A DNA stretch of 20,023 bases from an uncultured Coprococcus sp. (GCA_900548215.1 URJI01000054.1:1-20023); one strand, 5' to 3'. Positions 1 to 7,585 are shown, counted from the stretch's first letter. Notes: generated by a model not told the origin, from the sequence alone. Numbers and translations are program-made.

Positions 1-405
1 CTGCGTGGTGTAACCGTTTTCCAGAAGATAATCTATAACGCTCTCATTTACAGAATAATCATCCTTTGAGGCCTTCTGTGAAAGAACCCCCACAGGCTTA
101 TTTACTATAAGTATATTGTCATCATGATACACTATCTCAGGGTTGAATTTATTCTCTTTCAAATTACCACTTATCTGCCCATCTTCATTTCTGAATGAAT
201 TAATTGTCTCATCAGACAGATACAATTGTATCACATCACCAACATAGACAATCTCATTGCCGACAGCCCTGGCATTATTAAGCTTGATGTTTTTCTTTCT
301 TATCATCCTGTACACAAAACTGGATGGGGCCTTATCAAGATACTTCATTAGCAACTTGTTAAGTCTCTGTCCAGCCTCGTTTTTCGATATAACTATCTCT
401 CTCAT
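1..405 (-). CDS. RluA-family rRNA pseudouridine synthase, 5' part only (gene continues past the left edge)
   Basis: An open frame of 135 codons begins with ATG at 405 and runs off the window without a stop. Residues 1-70 look like an S4 RNA-binding domain (SKNEAGQRLNKLLMKYL, then VYRMIRKKNIKLNN and VGDVIQLYL). The following part begins the synthase domain with EIVYHDDNILIVNKPVGVL, typical of RluA/RluC/RluD enzymes that isomerise uridine in 23S rRNA. The catalytic Asp motif (HRLDxxTSG) would lie outside the window, so activity cannot be judged. It starts 2 bp after the stop of the preceding membrane-protein gene, so it is probably the distal gene of that operon. The ribosome site is weak (GGGA), which suits translational coupling. 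The family assignment is firm; the exact target uridine is unknown. Confidence 0.88.
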   Translation of the reverse strand, partial: MREIVISKNEAGQRLNKLLMKYLDKAPSSFVYRMIRKKNIKLNNARAVGNEIVYVGDVIQLYLSDETINSFRNEDGQISGNLKENKFNPEIVYHDDNILIVNKPVGVLSQKASKDDYSVNESVIDYLLENGYTTQ

Positions 406-407
406 CT

Positions 408-980
408 CTATATTCCCAGCTCAAATAATCTATTTCTCATTTTTTCATCTGAAGCAATAAAATCCTCAGAAGGACTTTTTATACGTTCCGCTTTCGCCAC
501 AAATGTATCAATATCTGTAGTGACCATTATCACATAAGACTTTTTCTGATCGGCAAACGTCTCCGATATGATCTTCTTAAGCGAACTCTCGTCAGCTATC
601 TTTTTGACAAATCTGCCATTGTAATAAAACAGCATTCTGCCGTCCCTGATAACAGCAACAGGAAAATATACGATTCCCTCATACCTGCTGATCGAAACAT
701 CATAGACCAGCGACGGATCGTCAAAATAGTCTATTTTCTTAAGCTTTGAGTATTCATCATCGGTAAGCTCCTTAAACCCGGCACACATGATGTATGCCAC
801 AAGCTGTTTCGCCAAAGGAAGTGCAACGAGTATTGGAATTATTATAAATACTGTTTTTCTCGTATCAAACATCGCCACAGTAAAAAATACTCCTGCAATC
901 ACAAACAGCCCTAAAACAATGATACTTATAAGAACATTTCTCTTATGTCTGTTCATGTATCCGTATTGTCCTTTATCCAT
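408..980 (-). CDS. Small membrane protein of unknown function (190 aa)
   Basis: I do not recognise a named family. The protein has a short basic N-terminus, two closely spaced hydrophobic segments (about residues 15-37, VLISIIVLGLFVIAGVFF, and 41-62, TVFIIIPILVALPLAKQLVAY), then a soluble mixed alpha/beta region of about 125 residues that is probably cytoplasmic. A longer reading from TTG at 992 is possible, but its codons 1-3 contain the GGAGG ribosome site that lies 5 nt before the ATG at 980, so 980 is preferred. It lies 52 bp after the dehydrogenase gene and 2 bp before the pseudouridine synthase gene, which suggests the same transcript. Function cannot be inferred beyond membrane location. 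Confidence 0.75.
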   Translation of the reverse strand: MDKGQYGYMNRHKRNVLISIIVLGLFVIAGVFFTVAMFDTRKTVFIIIPILVALPLAKQLVAYIMCAGFKELTDDEYSKLKKIDYFDDPSLVYDVSISRYEGIVYFPVAVIRDGRMLFYYNGRFVKKIADESSLKKIISETFADQKKSYVIMVTTDIDTFVAKAERIKSPSEDFIASDEKMRNRLFELGI

Positions 981-1032
981 ATCATCCTCCAAATCTGTAA
1001 TGGAACAGCCCTGATCAGTTATCTGGGCATAG

Positions 1033-1800
1033 TTATTTCATGAATTTTATCAGCAGGCTGTGTGGCAGATATTTACACACTATCCTGAACGCCTTCATAA
1101 GCGGCGAATACACTGATACACCACTCATATAGTACGCGTCAAAAAGTGCAAGCTTAACCACCTTCACAGGATCTGCCCTGAGCACCATCTTATATGGTTT
1201 TGATTTTGTATACTTCTGTGCAATATCAAAAAACTCAGTCTTAACCGGTCCAGGACATACAGCTGTCACCGTGATGCCTCTCCCCTCCAGCTCTCTTCCA
1301 AGTGCTCTCGAAAAACTGAGTACCATGGATTTTGAAGCCGCATATATGGCAAATGACGGCTGCGGAAGGAATGCCGCAGACGATGCCAGATTTATGATAT
1401 TCGACGGTTCTGACATATATGGAAGTGATATGTGTGTGATAGCCGCAAGAGCCTTGCAGTTAAGGTCTATCATTCCGGTGACATCATCCACTGTCATATT
1501 CTCAAAATGTCCGGCAATACCATAGCCAGCTGCATTTACAAGAACTCTGATAGACGGATTCTGTCTCTCCAAAAGATTCCTGTAAAACTTTATATCAGTC
1601 TCGTCTGTGAGGTCAAGTGCAAGTATCCTCACAAGCTTATTGCTGACAGCTTTTATCTCAGCCTTAACCTCGGTGAGCCTGTCCTTCCTTCTGGCTATAA
1701 GCCATATCTCCTCAACGGTTTTATACTTCTGTGCGATCTGCAGGGCAAACTCCCTGCCTATACCTGATGACGCACCTGTTATAACTGCTATTTTCTTCAT
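1033..1800 (-). CDS. Short-chain dehydrogenase/reductase (classical SDR, 255 aa)
   Basis: The Rossmann nucleotide-binding motif TGASSGIG is at residues 8-15, the structural NAAG at 89-92, the catalytic serine near 140-141 (NLASSAA) and the YxxxK pair at Y153/K157 (YAASK). PGPVKTEF follows as usual in classical SDRs. Length is normal. The C-terminal 30 residues are hydrophobic and basic (FRIVCKYLPHSLLIKFMK) and could touch the membrane. The start is ATG at 1800, overlapping the TGA of the upstream methyltransferase gene (ATGA) with GGAGG 8 nt upstream, so translation is probably coupled. An in-frame TTG at 1815 is rejected because it lies on the ribosome site. The substrate is unknown; the family resembles DltE/YqjQ-like oxidoreductases but that is only a guess. 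Confidence 0.9.
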   Translation of the reverse strand: MKKIAVITGASSGIGREFALQIAQKYKTVEEIWLIARRKDRLTEVKAEIKAVSNKLVRILALDLTDETDIKFYRNLLERQNPSIRVLVNAAGYGIAGHFENMTVDDVTGMIDLNCKALAAITHISLPYMSEPSNIINLASSAAFLPQPSFAIYAASKSMVLSFSRALGRELEGRGITVTAVCPGPVKTEFFDIAQKYTKSKPYKMVLRADPVKVVKLALFDAYYMSGVSVYSPLMKAFRIVCKYLPHSLLIKFMK

Positions 1801-3182
1801 GACATCATCCTCCAACCTGATAAATATTTGTTCTTGAGTACTCCTCTGTTATTCTTCGCCCATCCAAGTGGATACCCGTCAACACACACCAGCACATATC
1901 CATTTGCTGTATCCTTCGACTCATCTATCTCTATGGTTTCCCCCTTAAGATATTTGATGATGCGTATGTCTTCCGATGAAAAATCCACTACATTGTCAAA
2001 CTGATCTGATCTGAGGTACATCGCAAGCGACTGACTAGGCTCAAATCTGTTCTTCTTGACCTCTCCGAGGAACAATCCATGTCTTAGAAGCCTGAGCCCC
2101 TTTACATCCGGCATATCCTCACTTATATAGTACAGTCTTCCCTTATTTTCCTCTATCCGGTCTGTCTTTATACCCGAATCGTCAGATATATGTCCCATAA
2201 ATTCCAAAAAATCTTCATCACACCTGTACGGTCTGAACGGATATGTTGATCTTCCGTAGCCAGCGGCTCCCCCATCTTTCTGGAACAATGCGATAAAATG
2301 ACCCTCACCTTTAAGATGGTGTGGCCAGAGTCTGGCACATTTCGTAAGTTCTTCGTTCCCGGTCTCTCCCCAGACCGGATTGCCATCGTCAAACTTCTCA
2401 TACTTTGGAAAATCAACGAGATGAATACTGTCATCTATCGAGAGAAGATATTCAACCGATCTCTCATCTTCTTCAGGCGAGAATGTACATGTGGAATACA
2501 AAAGTTTTCCTCCCGGTTTCAGCATCTTACACGCCTCATTCAGAATCCCCCTCTGAAGTCCGGCAAACAGCTCTGTTCCATTGTTTTCCCAGGCTGTCAT
2601 CATCGAGGTGGACTTTCTAAACATTCCCTCACCCGAGCACGGCGCATCTATAAGTATCTTGTCAAATGTCCCTTCAAACACTCTGGAAAGGTTGTTCGGA
2701 GGTTCACTCACAACACACATATTGCCTATTCCGAAAAGCTCCAGATTCTTAAGGAGCGCTTTCGCCCTGGAGTTGCTTATATCATTTGAAATAAGCACTC
2801 CTGTTCCGTGAAGCTTTGCTGCAAGCTCCGTGGATTTACCGCCCGGAGCCGCGCATATATCAAGTACAATGTCCCCCTCTTCTATATCAAGAACGCTTGC
2901 AGGTGTCATGGCACTTGGTTCCTGTATATAGTAGAGCCCCGCATAATAATACGGATGCTTTGAAGGTGTACATTTTTTCGGATCATAGTAGAAACCATTT
3001 TTGGTCCACGGTACCGGTTCAAGTTCAAATGGTGATATCTTAAGAAAATCCTCCACCGATATTTTGGAAGTGTTTACCCTTATCCCATGATACATATCGC
3101 TTTCAAAACACCTTATGTAATCCTCATATTCATCGCCAAGCTGTATTCTTATTCTATCGTCAAATGCCTTTGGTAAAGCCAT
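1797..3182 (-). CDS. rsmF: 16S rRNA cytosine-C5 methyltransferase, RsmF/YebU-like (NOL1/NOP2/Sun family, 461 aa)
   Basis: The SAM-binding motif DICAAPGGKS is at residues 108-117. Motif IV, DAPCSGEGMF, is at 179-188 with Cys182, and motif VI, YSTCTFSPEEDE, carries the nucleophile Cys232; both conserved cysteines of RNA m5C methyltransferases are present. Residues 1-95 form the N-terminal RNA-binding extension (HGIRVNTSKIS, then EPSAMTPASVL). The last 170 residues match the C-terminal region seen in Firmicute RsmF proteins (FRPYRCDEDFLEF, LRLLRHGLFLGEVKKNRFEPS, LGWAKNNRGVLKNKYLSGWR). The enzyme is expected to methylate 16S rRNA; the exact position is inferred from the family. AAGGAG lies 8 nt before ATG 3182. 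The alarmone synthetase ends 10 bp upstream and the dehydrogenase overlaps by 4 bp, so it is mid-operon. Confidence 0.92.
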   Translation of the reverse strand: MALPKAFDDRIRIQLGDEYEDYIRCFESDMYHGIRVNTSKISVEDFLKISPFELEPVPWTKNGFYYDPKKCTPSKHPYYYAGLYYIQEPSAMTPASVLDIEEGDIVLDICAAPGGKSTELAAKLHGTGVLISNDISNSRAKALLKNLELFGIGNMCVVSEPPNNLSRVFEGTFDKILIDAPCSGEGMFRKSTSMMTAWENNGTELFAGLQRGILNEACKMLKPGGKLLYSTCTFSPEEDERSVEYLLSIDDSIHLVDFPKYEKFDDGNPVWGETGNEELTKCARLWPHHLKGEGHFIALFQKDGGAAGYGRSTYPFRPYRCDEDFLEFMGHISDDSGIKTDRIEENKGRLYYISEDMPDVKGLRLLRHGLFLGEVKKNRFEPSQSLAMYLRSDQFDNVVDFSSEDIRIIKYLKGETIEIDESKDTANGYVLVCVDGYPLGWAKNNRGVLKNKYLSGWRMMS

Positions 3183-3192
3183 ATACTACTCC

Positions 3193-3996
3193 TTATTTGA
3201 TGCTCTGGGCCTTAAACCCTTCCGCAATAATATCAAGCTGTTTTGCAAAATTTTCAAGCAGTTCCATGTCATCTCTCTGATAAACAGCATAAAATTCATC
3301 CTGTATCTTCTGGATCTCCCGTGGATTTCCCACCTTGTACAGGTTCTGGATATTCACTATGATCTCTGATACAATATTCGCCTTTATGTTAAACGAATTC
3401 TGTGCATCCATGATCTCTCCGCGCACATATGACATCTCCCTGTCAAGTGCAAGCGTGGCATCCGCAGCATTTTTAAGTTTTACCCTGATGTCATCAGGTA
3501 TTCCTTTGCGGTACTTGTACTGCAGCGAGTGTTCTATTGTGGACCAGAAGTTCATAGCCATGGTTCTAATCTGTATCTCAGCCTGGATAGTTGTGCAGCC
3601 ATTTACTGTATATACATCGTAGTCAAGAATGACGTGATAGCTCTGATATCCACTCGGCTTAGCATGCGCTATGTAATCCTTTTCCTCCCTAATACGCATA
3701 TCCTGTCTGCCACGGATGATCTCCACAACCTTCTCGATATCTTCTCTGAACTGACACATGATCCTGATACCGGCTATATCATCCATCTCCTCAACGATTC
3801 GATCCATCGGTATATGTTTCTTCTGAAGTTTATCAATTATACTTGAAACAGTCTTAACACGCCCAGTAACACTCTCTATAGGTGAATATTTCCCCATGCT
3901 CTTATACTGCATGATAATGTGATTAAATTTAACTAAAAGTTCATCGACTGCCTGCTCGTAAGGAGACAGAATCTCCTTCCATAGCTGAATCTCCAT
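3193..3996 (-). CDS. relQ: Small alarmone synthetase, RelQ/YjbM type (GTP pyrophosphokinase, 267 aa)
   Basis: This RelA/SpoT-like nucleotidyltransferase domain has no hydrolase half, so it should only make (p)ppGpp from ATP and GTP/GDP. Visible motifs are GRVKTVSSIIDKL (45-57), MDDIAGIRI (71-79), HAKPSGYQSYHVI (111-123) and the catalytic/substrate motif AEIQIRTMAMNFWSTIEH (139-156) with Glu140, Gln142 and Arg144. The C-terminal 90 residues are helical as in the tetramerising tail of RelQ. The start is ATG 3996, with GGGAGG 7 nt upstream. A longer reading from 4095 would translate a palindromic hairpin element and has no ribosome site, so it is rejected. The gene lies in the operon between a TPR protein and rsmF. 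RelP is an alternative name, but the tail fits RelQ better. Confidence 0.92.
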   Translation of the reverse strand: MEIQLWKEILSPYEQAVDELLVKFNHIIMQYKSMGKYSPIESVTGRVKTVSSIIDKLQKKHIPMDRIVEEMDDIAGIRIMCQFREDIEKVVEIIRGRQDMRIREEKDYIAHAKPSGYQSYHVILDYDVYTVNGCTTIQAEIQIRTMAMNFWSTIEHSLQYKYRKGIPDDIRVKLKNAADATLALDREMSYVRGEIMDAQNSFNIKANIVSEIIVNIQNLYKVGNPREIQKIQDEFYAVYQRDDMELLENFAKQLDIIAEGFKAQSIK

Positions 3997-4020
3997 ATTA
4001 TTCCTCCCAAATTCGTTGAA

Positions 4021-4092
4021 CTCCAGCCATGCAAAATTTGCCTTTGGCAAATGGCTGGAGCTACATGTCAAATTTTCATAGAAAACTTGACA
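4021..4092 (-). repeat. Double-hairpin palindromic element in the leader of the alarmone synthetase gene
   Basis: Read on the minus strand there are two adjacent stem-loops. The first (4066-4092) pairs 12 bases around a 3-nt loop, TGTCAAGTTTTC against GAAAATTTGACA, with one G-U pair. The second (4021-4060) has an outer 8-bp stem CTCCAGCC/GGCTGGAG enclosing a 7-bp stem ATTTGCC/GGCAAAT with a 3-nt loop and a 7-nt bulge. No U-tract follows, so it is not a terminator. It ends 24 nt before the ATG of relQ and 14 nt before its ribosome site. It could be a processing or attenuation structure, or a copy of a dispersed palindromic repeat. The structure is seen; the role is inferred. Confidence 0.6.
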
Positions 4093-4138
4093 CATCCTCC
4101 GATATAAACCGCTGTCACCATGAAATGACTGCTCTCAA

Positions 4139-4960
4139 TTACTGTTCTGATACTCTTGTACTAAGGAATGTGTACTCCTTCTGTCCTATCTCATAGTCAG
4201 GATACTCAGACACAAGCTGTGATGCCAGCTCGTAAGCCTTATCATAGTCTTCCTGCTTTTCATAATATGTAATCTCCAGCATGATAAGCTCTTTTCTATA
4301 CACTTTATCATTGCAGTCAAGACCATTCATAATATATGCAATAGAAGACTCCATGTCTCCGTTATTCATATAATACGATCCATACATTGCGTATACATAT
4401 GAATTGAATCCAAATGTCTGAACATACTTTTCATAACTTGCAAACATATTCTCCGAATCATCCGTCACCGCATAACATGTTCCCACATACATATATAATT
4501 CTGGATATTTCTCTGCCTGTTTCAACAGAACATCAAGTGCACCGCCATAGTTACCCATGGAGAAATCATCCATGGCAGATGCCAGCTCCTGAAGATCCTT
4601 AACATTTGATCCGCTGTATGATGAATCCACAAGATCCTTATATGTATCCGCAGCCTCTGCGTACTGTGCACTCTTCAGATATGAATCAGCGAGATACAGT
4701 TTTGTATTCTGATCTTTTTTCTTGGAAAAAAGCTGATTCTCTGCCAGTGCTGCCTTGAATGAATCTATTGCCTCCTGATATGAACCAGCATCATAGTACT
4801 CCACGCCCTGATCGTACAGTTCGTTCTTCTGGGACACAATCGATGATATCGCATACGATATAAGAAGGACTGCCGCACACATGAGAAGCAGAACCGCAAA
4901 TATCAATTTATAATTTATCTTTTTTCTCTCTTTAAATATGCTGCGTTTACGTCTAGACAT
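4139..4960 (-). CDS. Membrane-anchored tetratricopeptide-repeat protein (273 aa)
   Basis: A basic N-terminus (MSRRKRSIFKERKK) precedes one transmembrane helix (about residues 18-41, KLIFAVLLLMCAAVLLISYAISSIV), so the remainder should lie outside the membrane. TPR-like units follow: LYDQGVEYYDAGSYQEAIDSFKAAL, LYLADSYLKSAQYAEAADTYKDL, a degenerate pair, and a C-terminal YYEKQEDYDKAYELASQLVSEYP. TPR proteins are protein-binding scaffolds; the partner here is unknown. The start is ATG 4960 with AAAGGAG 9 nt upstream; a TTG at 5005 gives a longer frame without a ribosome site. It is the first gene of the probable operon with relQ and rsmF, with a 142-bp gap to relQ that contains a hairpin element. 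Confidence 0.82.
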   Translation of the reverse strand: MSRRKRSIFKERKKINYKLIFAVLLLMCAAVLLISYAISSIVSQKNELYDQGVEYYDAGSYQEAIDSFKAALAENQLFSKKKDQNTKLYLADSYLKSAQYAEAADTYKDLVDSSYSGSNVKDLQELASAMDDFSMGNYGGALDVLLKQAEKYPELYMYVGTCYAVTDDSENMFASYEKYVQTFGFNSYVYAMYGSYYMNNGDMESSIAYIMNGLDCNDKVYRKELIMLEITYYEKQEDYDKAYELASQLVSEYPDYEIGQKEYTFLSTRVSEQ

Positions 4961-5060
4961 ACATTTAATCTCCTTTAAATCACAGTATTCTTCTAATCCG
5001 GACAAAATGCCCGCATCTCATATCATTTTATATTATCACAACATCTGCATAATATAAAGT

Positions 5061-5098
5061 AAAAAAGCGGCTTTACTGATTTTCATCAGCAAAACCGC
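5061..5098 (-). terminator. Intrinsic terminator of the purine unit
   Basis: On the minus strand GCGGTTTTGCTGAT pairs with ATCAGTAAAGCCGC around a short GAAA loop and is followed by TTTTTTACTT. It lies 55 bp after the AICAR transformylase stop and separates that unit from the TPR-relQ operon. Confidence 0.9.
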
Positions 5099-5153
5099 TC
5101 TTAAGTCTATTTATGAATATAAAAGTCCGTCACCGCCGCTGTGCTCTGACATA

Positions 5154-6332
5154 TTAGTGATGGAATAATCTGATTCCTGTAAATACCATAACCATATCGT
5201 ACTTGTCAGCACACTCAATAACAAGATCGTCACGAACTGATCCGCCCGGCTGTGCAATGTACTTGACACCACTCTTGTGAGCTCTCTCGATATTGTCTGA
5301 GAATGGGAAGAATGCATCTGATCCAAGGACAACGTCTGTATTCTGCGCCAGCCATGCCTTCTTCTGCTCTGCTGTGAACACCTCTGGTTTAACCTTGAAT
5401 CTCTTCTGCCACTCGCCTTCCTTAAGGACATCCTCGTACTCATCTCCCATGTATACGTCGATGGCATTGTCTCTGTCTGCTCTTCCAAGTCCATCAACGA
5501 ACTGAAGTCCCATAACCTGTGGTGACTGACGGAGGAACCAGTTGTCTGCCTTCTGTCCGGCAAGTCTTGTACAATGGATTCTTGACTGCTGTCCTGCTCC
5601 GATACCTATAGCCTGTCCACCCTTTACATAACATACAGAATTTGACTGTGTATACTTGAGTGTGATGAGTGCGATCTTCATGTCAATCTCAGCCTGCTCT
5701 GGAAGCTCCTTGTTTGCTGTAACAAAGTTTGACAGGAGATCCTTGTCTATCTTGAGCTCATTTCTTCCCTGCTCAAATGTAACGCCATATACCTGCTTTC
5801 TCTCGATCTCAGCAGGAACATAGTTCTCATCTATCTGGATGATGTTGTAGTTTCCCTTCTTCTTTGCGAGGAGAAGCTCCATAGCCTCATCTGTGTATCC
5901 AGGAGCGATAACACCATCTGATACCTCTCTCTTGATAAGACGTGCTGTGTCTGCGTCACATACATCTGAGAGTGCAATGAAATCACCGAATGATGACATT
6001 CTGTCAGCGCCTCTTGCCCTTGCGTATGCACATGCAAGTGGTGAGAGCTCTCCGAGGTCATCTACCCAGTAGATCTTTGCAAGTATATCGTTAAGTGGAA
6101 GTCCAACTGCAGCACCTGCTGGTGAAACATGCTTGAATGATGTTGCTGCTGGAAGCCCTGTTGCCGCCTTGAGTTCCTTTACAAGCTGCCATCCGTTGAA
6201 TGCATCAAGGAAGTTGATGTATCCTGGCTTGCCATTTAAAACCTTGACAGGAAGATCACTGCCATCCTCCATATATATTCTTGAAGGCTTCTGATTTGGG
6301 TTACAACCATACTTTAACTGAATCTCGTTCAT
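5154..6332 (-). CDS. purH: AICAR transformylase, stand-alone (C-terminal PurH domain, 392 aa)
   Basis: This enzyme transfers a formyl group from 10-formyl-THF to AICAR (ZMP) giving FAICAR, the penultimate step to IMP. The family hallmark KHVSPAG is at residues 67-73, with the catalytic Lys-His pair. Other conserved stretches are ELSPLACAYARARGADRMSSFGDFIALSD, KYTQSNSVCYVKGGQAIGIGAGQQSR and VLGSDAFFPFSDNIERAH followed by YIAQPGGSVRDD. Unlike the bifunctional 510-530 aa PurH, the N-terminal IMP cyclohydrolase (MGS-like) domain is absent; the upstream purO-like gene supplies that step. ATG 6332 has AAAGGAG 10 nt upstream; a TTG at 6338 is only 4 nt from it. The gene is 26 bp after purO and is controlled by the ZTP riboswitch. 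Confidence 0.93.
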   Translation of the reverse strand: MNEIQLKYGCNPNQKPSRIYMEDGSDLPVKVLNGKPGYINFLDAFNGWQLVKELKAATGLPAATSFKHVSPAGAAVGLPLNDILAKIYWVDDLGELSPLACAYARARGADRMSSFGDFIALSDVCDADTARLIKREVSDGVIAPGYTDEAMELLLAKKKGNYNIIQIDENYVPAEIERKQVYGVTFEQGRNELKIDKDLLSNFVTANKELPEQAEIDMKIALITLKYTQSNSVCYVKGGQAIGIGAGQQSRIHCTRLAGQKADNWFLRQSPQVMGLQFVDGLGRADRDNAIDVYMGDEYEDVLKEGEWQKRFKVKPEVFTAEQKKAWLAQNTDVVLGSDAFFPFSDNIERAHKSGVKYIAQPGGSVRDDLVIECADKYDMVMVFTGIRLFHH

Positions 6333-6358
6333 GATCAAATATCTCCTTTATTTTTTAA

Positions 6359-7072
6359 TTACTTATTCTTGTTCACGATCTTTGTCTCATACTCACCTGT
6401 TGCGATGTCAATATATCTGACGAACAGTGACACCTTGTTGTCCTCATTGAGGCTGTTCCATACCTTGTCTGTGAACTCATCGATATCACCGGATATCTTA
6501 ACCCACTTTGGCTCACCCTCAAAGCTTGGGAGCGGATTGCCATCGTGCATATATGTGTGAATGAAATGTCCCTCACCAGCTACAGGGTTCTCGTATGAGA
6601 ATGTGTATCTGTTATTTGCTTCAGGGTTGCCATTGTTGCTCTTAAGTATGGACATTGAATAGTCGAACACACCATTCTTTATGTGCATAACACCAGAGAT
6701 TCTAGGTGTGTAGTTAGGGCCGTCCGGCTCAAACTGTCTGCTTCTGAGCGACTGCTCAAATGTGAGTTCATCGTCAAGTCCGTCATATATAGTATCTGTC
6801 TGATCGCCATTTGTAACGATAGTCTTGTTGCCAAGAACTCTTACAGGTGCATAGATGATAAGGCTTGGATCCTCAAGCTTTGAAGGATCAAATGCCTCTG
6901 TTCTGATGCCCTCACCCTCTGTCACAAATACTCTGTTACGGCTGTTTGAGCTTCTTCCCATGATGAAGTAGGCTGTAACTGCCTTCTTGCCATCCTCTGA
7001 CACACCGATCACGATTCCACGTCCCGGATATGCATTTTCGCTAAGTTCCTTCTCAAGTGATAACATTTCCAT
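6359..7072 (-). CDS. purO: IMP cyclohydrolase of the PurO type (237 aa)
   Basis: The sequence matches the PurO-like IMP cyclohydrolase family, first described in archaea and also found in Clostridia. It closes FAICAR to IMP. Recognisable segments are AYPGRGIVIGVSEDGKKAVTAYFIMGRSSNSRNRVF, DPSLIIYAPVR, DELTFEQSLRSRQFEPDGPNYTPRISG, and GEGHFIHTYMHDGNPLPSFEGEP. The start is uncertain: ATG 7072 lies 11 nt after GGAGG, ATG 7066 17 nt after it, while ATG 7090 encloses GGAGG in its own codons and has only a weak site. I choose 7072. The partner gene downstream is the stand-alone AICAR transformylase, so the two together replace bifunctional PurH. Expression should be switched on by ZMP/ZTP through the leader riboswitch. 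The family call is confident from the Arg/Asn-rich core and the gene context. Confidence 0.88.
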   Translation of the reverse strand: MEMLSLEKELSENAYPGRGIVIGVSEDGKKAVTAYFIMGRSSNSRNRVFVTEGEGIRTEAFDPSKLEDPSLIIYAPVRVLGNKTIVTNGDQTDTIYDGLDDELTFEQSLRSRQFEPDGPNYTPRISGVMHIKNGVFDYSMSILKSNNGNPEANNRYTFSYENPVAGEGHFIHTYMHDGNPLPSFEGEPKWVKISGDIDEFTDKVWNSLNEDNKVSLFVRYIDIATGEYETKIVNKNK

Positions 7073-7136
7073 TTTCTGTTGTACCTCCATGTGTTTTCTC
7101 GTACCTGTGAGCTGATGTTATGCTGCAAAGCATCCT

Positions 7137-7206
7137 AAAAAAGAAAGCCGGCCACCTGCGCACACAAATACATGTCTTGATATATTTGCTTGCCCAGGCG
7201 GTCGGC
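7137..7206 (-). terminator. Riboswitch-controlled intrinsic terminator in the purO leader
   Basis: On the minus strand, GCCGACCGCCTGGGC (7192-7206, also the 3' conserved part of the ZTP aptamer) can pair with GCGCAGGTGGCCGGC (7147-7161), 13 of 15 positions, followed by TTTCTTTTTT (7137-7146). Because the aptamer and terminator share one strand, ligand binding should prevent termination: an ON switch. Confidence 0.88.
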
Positions 7207-7278
7207 TTGTCTTAACAGTACACTCCCTGTAGGTAATTCCTACCAGCCCATCGGCTGTCTCCGCCAGTCGTGCACCAA
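7190..7278 (-). ncRNA. ZTP (pfl) riboswitch aptamer
   Basis: The minus-strand leader of purO carries the conserved ZTP/pfl blocks in order: GACTGGCGGA, a short variable stretch, GATGGG, a hairpin (GGTAGGAATTACC), AGGGAGTG, a linker, and the terminal CCGCCTGGGCA. This RNA binds ZMP and ZTP, signals of 10-formyl-THF shortage, and commonly controls purine and folate genes. Here it precedes IMP cyclohydrolase and AICAR transformylase, the latter being the enzyme that consumes ZMP and 10-formyl-THF, so the match of ligand and genes is direct. The blocks are seen; the boundaries are approximate. Confidence 0.92.
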
Positions 7279-7287
7279 CATATTTTT

Positions 7288-7316
7288 ATAATATAGTAAA
7301 TCCTTCCTTATTGCAA
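7288..7316 (-). promoter_or_regulatory. Promoter of the riboswitch-purO-purH unit
   Basis: TTGCAA (-35) and TATTAT (-10) on the minus strand are 17 bp apart and end about 10 bp before the aptamer, as expected for a vegetative sigma-A type promoter. Confidence 0.65.
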
Positions 7317-7330
7317 GCACATTGTAAATA

Positions 7331-7363
7331 AATGTGCGCCGTAAAATTCTTACGACGCACATT
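7331..7363 (-). terminator. Hairpin terminator at the end of the feo operon
   Basis: AATGTGCG and CGCACATT, then CGTAA/TTACG after one mismatch, form a 14-position stem around a 5-nt loop. On the minus strand TATTTACAA follows, a modest U-rich tail. It lies 25 bp after the Cys-rich peptide stop and before the purine promoter, and may act in both directions. Confidence 0.65.
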
Positions 7364-7388
7364 CATTTTATACTACAACTATTATTTT

Positions 7389-7544
7389 TTAGAGCTTGTG
7401 ACTACATCCGCCATGGCAGCTCGAACAGTCGCCACCACATATGTGTTTGCCCTTTTTTCTATCCTTCACCATACCTCTGATAATGAAGAACACCATCAAA
7501 GCTATTATGACTGCCACAATTATAGTACCTAGATACTCTGACAT
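7389..7544 (-). CDS. FeoB-associated Cys-rich membrane peptide (51 aa)
   Basis: A small gene starting at ATG 7544 with AGAAGGAG about 9 nt upstream. The peptide has one transmembrane helix (residues 5-23, LGTIIVAVIIALMVFFIIR), a basic stretch (KDRKKGKH) and a Cys/Gly/His-rich tail with four cysteines in the order CGGDC, SSC, HGGC, ending SHKL. This matches the FeoB-associated Cys-rich membrane protein family that often ends Firmicute feo operons. The cysteines could bind ferrous iron or handle it as it leaves FeoB; the role is not established. It begins 41 bp after feoB and is the last gene before the operon terminator. Confidence 0.9.
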   Translation of the reverse strand: MSEYLGTIIVAVIIALMVFFIIRGMVKDRKKGKHICGGDCSSCHGGCSHKL

Positions 7545-7585
7545 AAGTCACCACTCCTTCTATATATTTTCCTCTATATCTTATA

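Noticed and set aside
3997..4095. Longer RelQ start at 4095 adding 33 residues
   Set aside because: The added codons translate the palindromic hairpins, the start has no ribosome site, and GGGAGG lies 7 nt before ATG 3996.
4961..5005. TTG start at 5005 for the TPR protein
   Set aside because: No ribosome site before it; AAAGGAG is correctly placed for ATG 4960.
5111..5563. Minus-strand open frame of 150 codons overlapping the AICAR transformylase gene
   Set aside because: It lies inside the purH gene in another frame, has no family resemblance and an Arg/Ser/Thr-rich shadow composition.
7131..7136. Small palindrome ATGCT-TTGC-AGCAT just after the riboswitch terminator (about 7119-7134) as a regulatory site
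   Set aside because: A 5-bp stem with no U-tract; too small to separate from chance.
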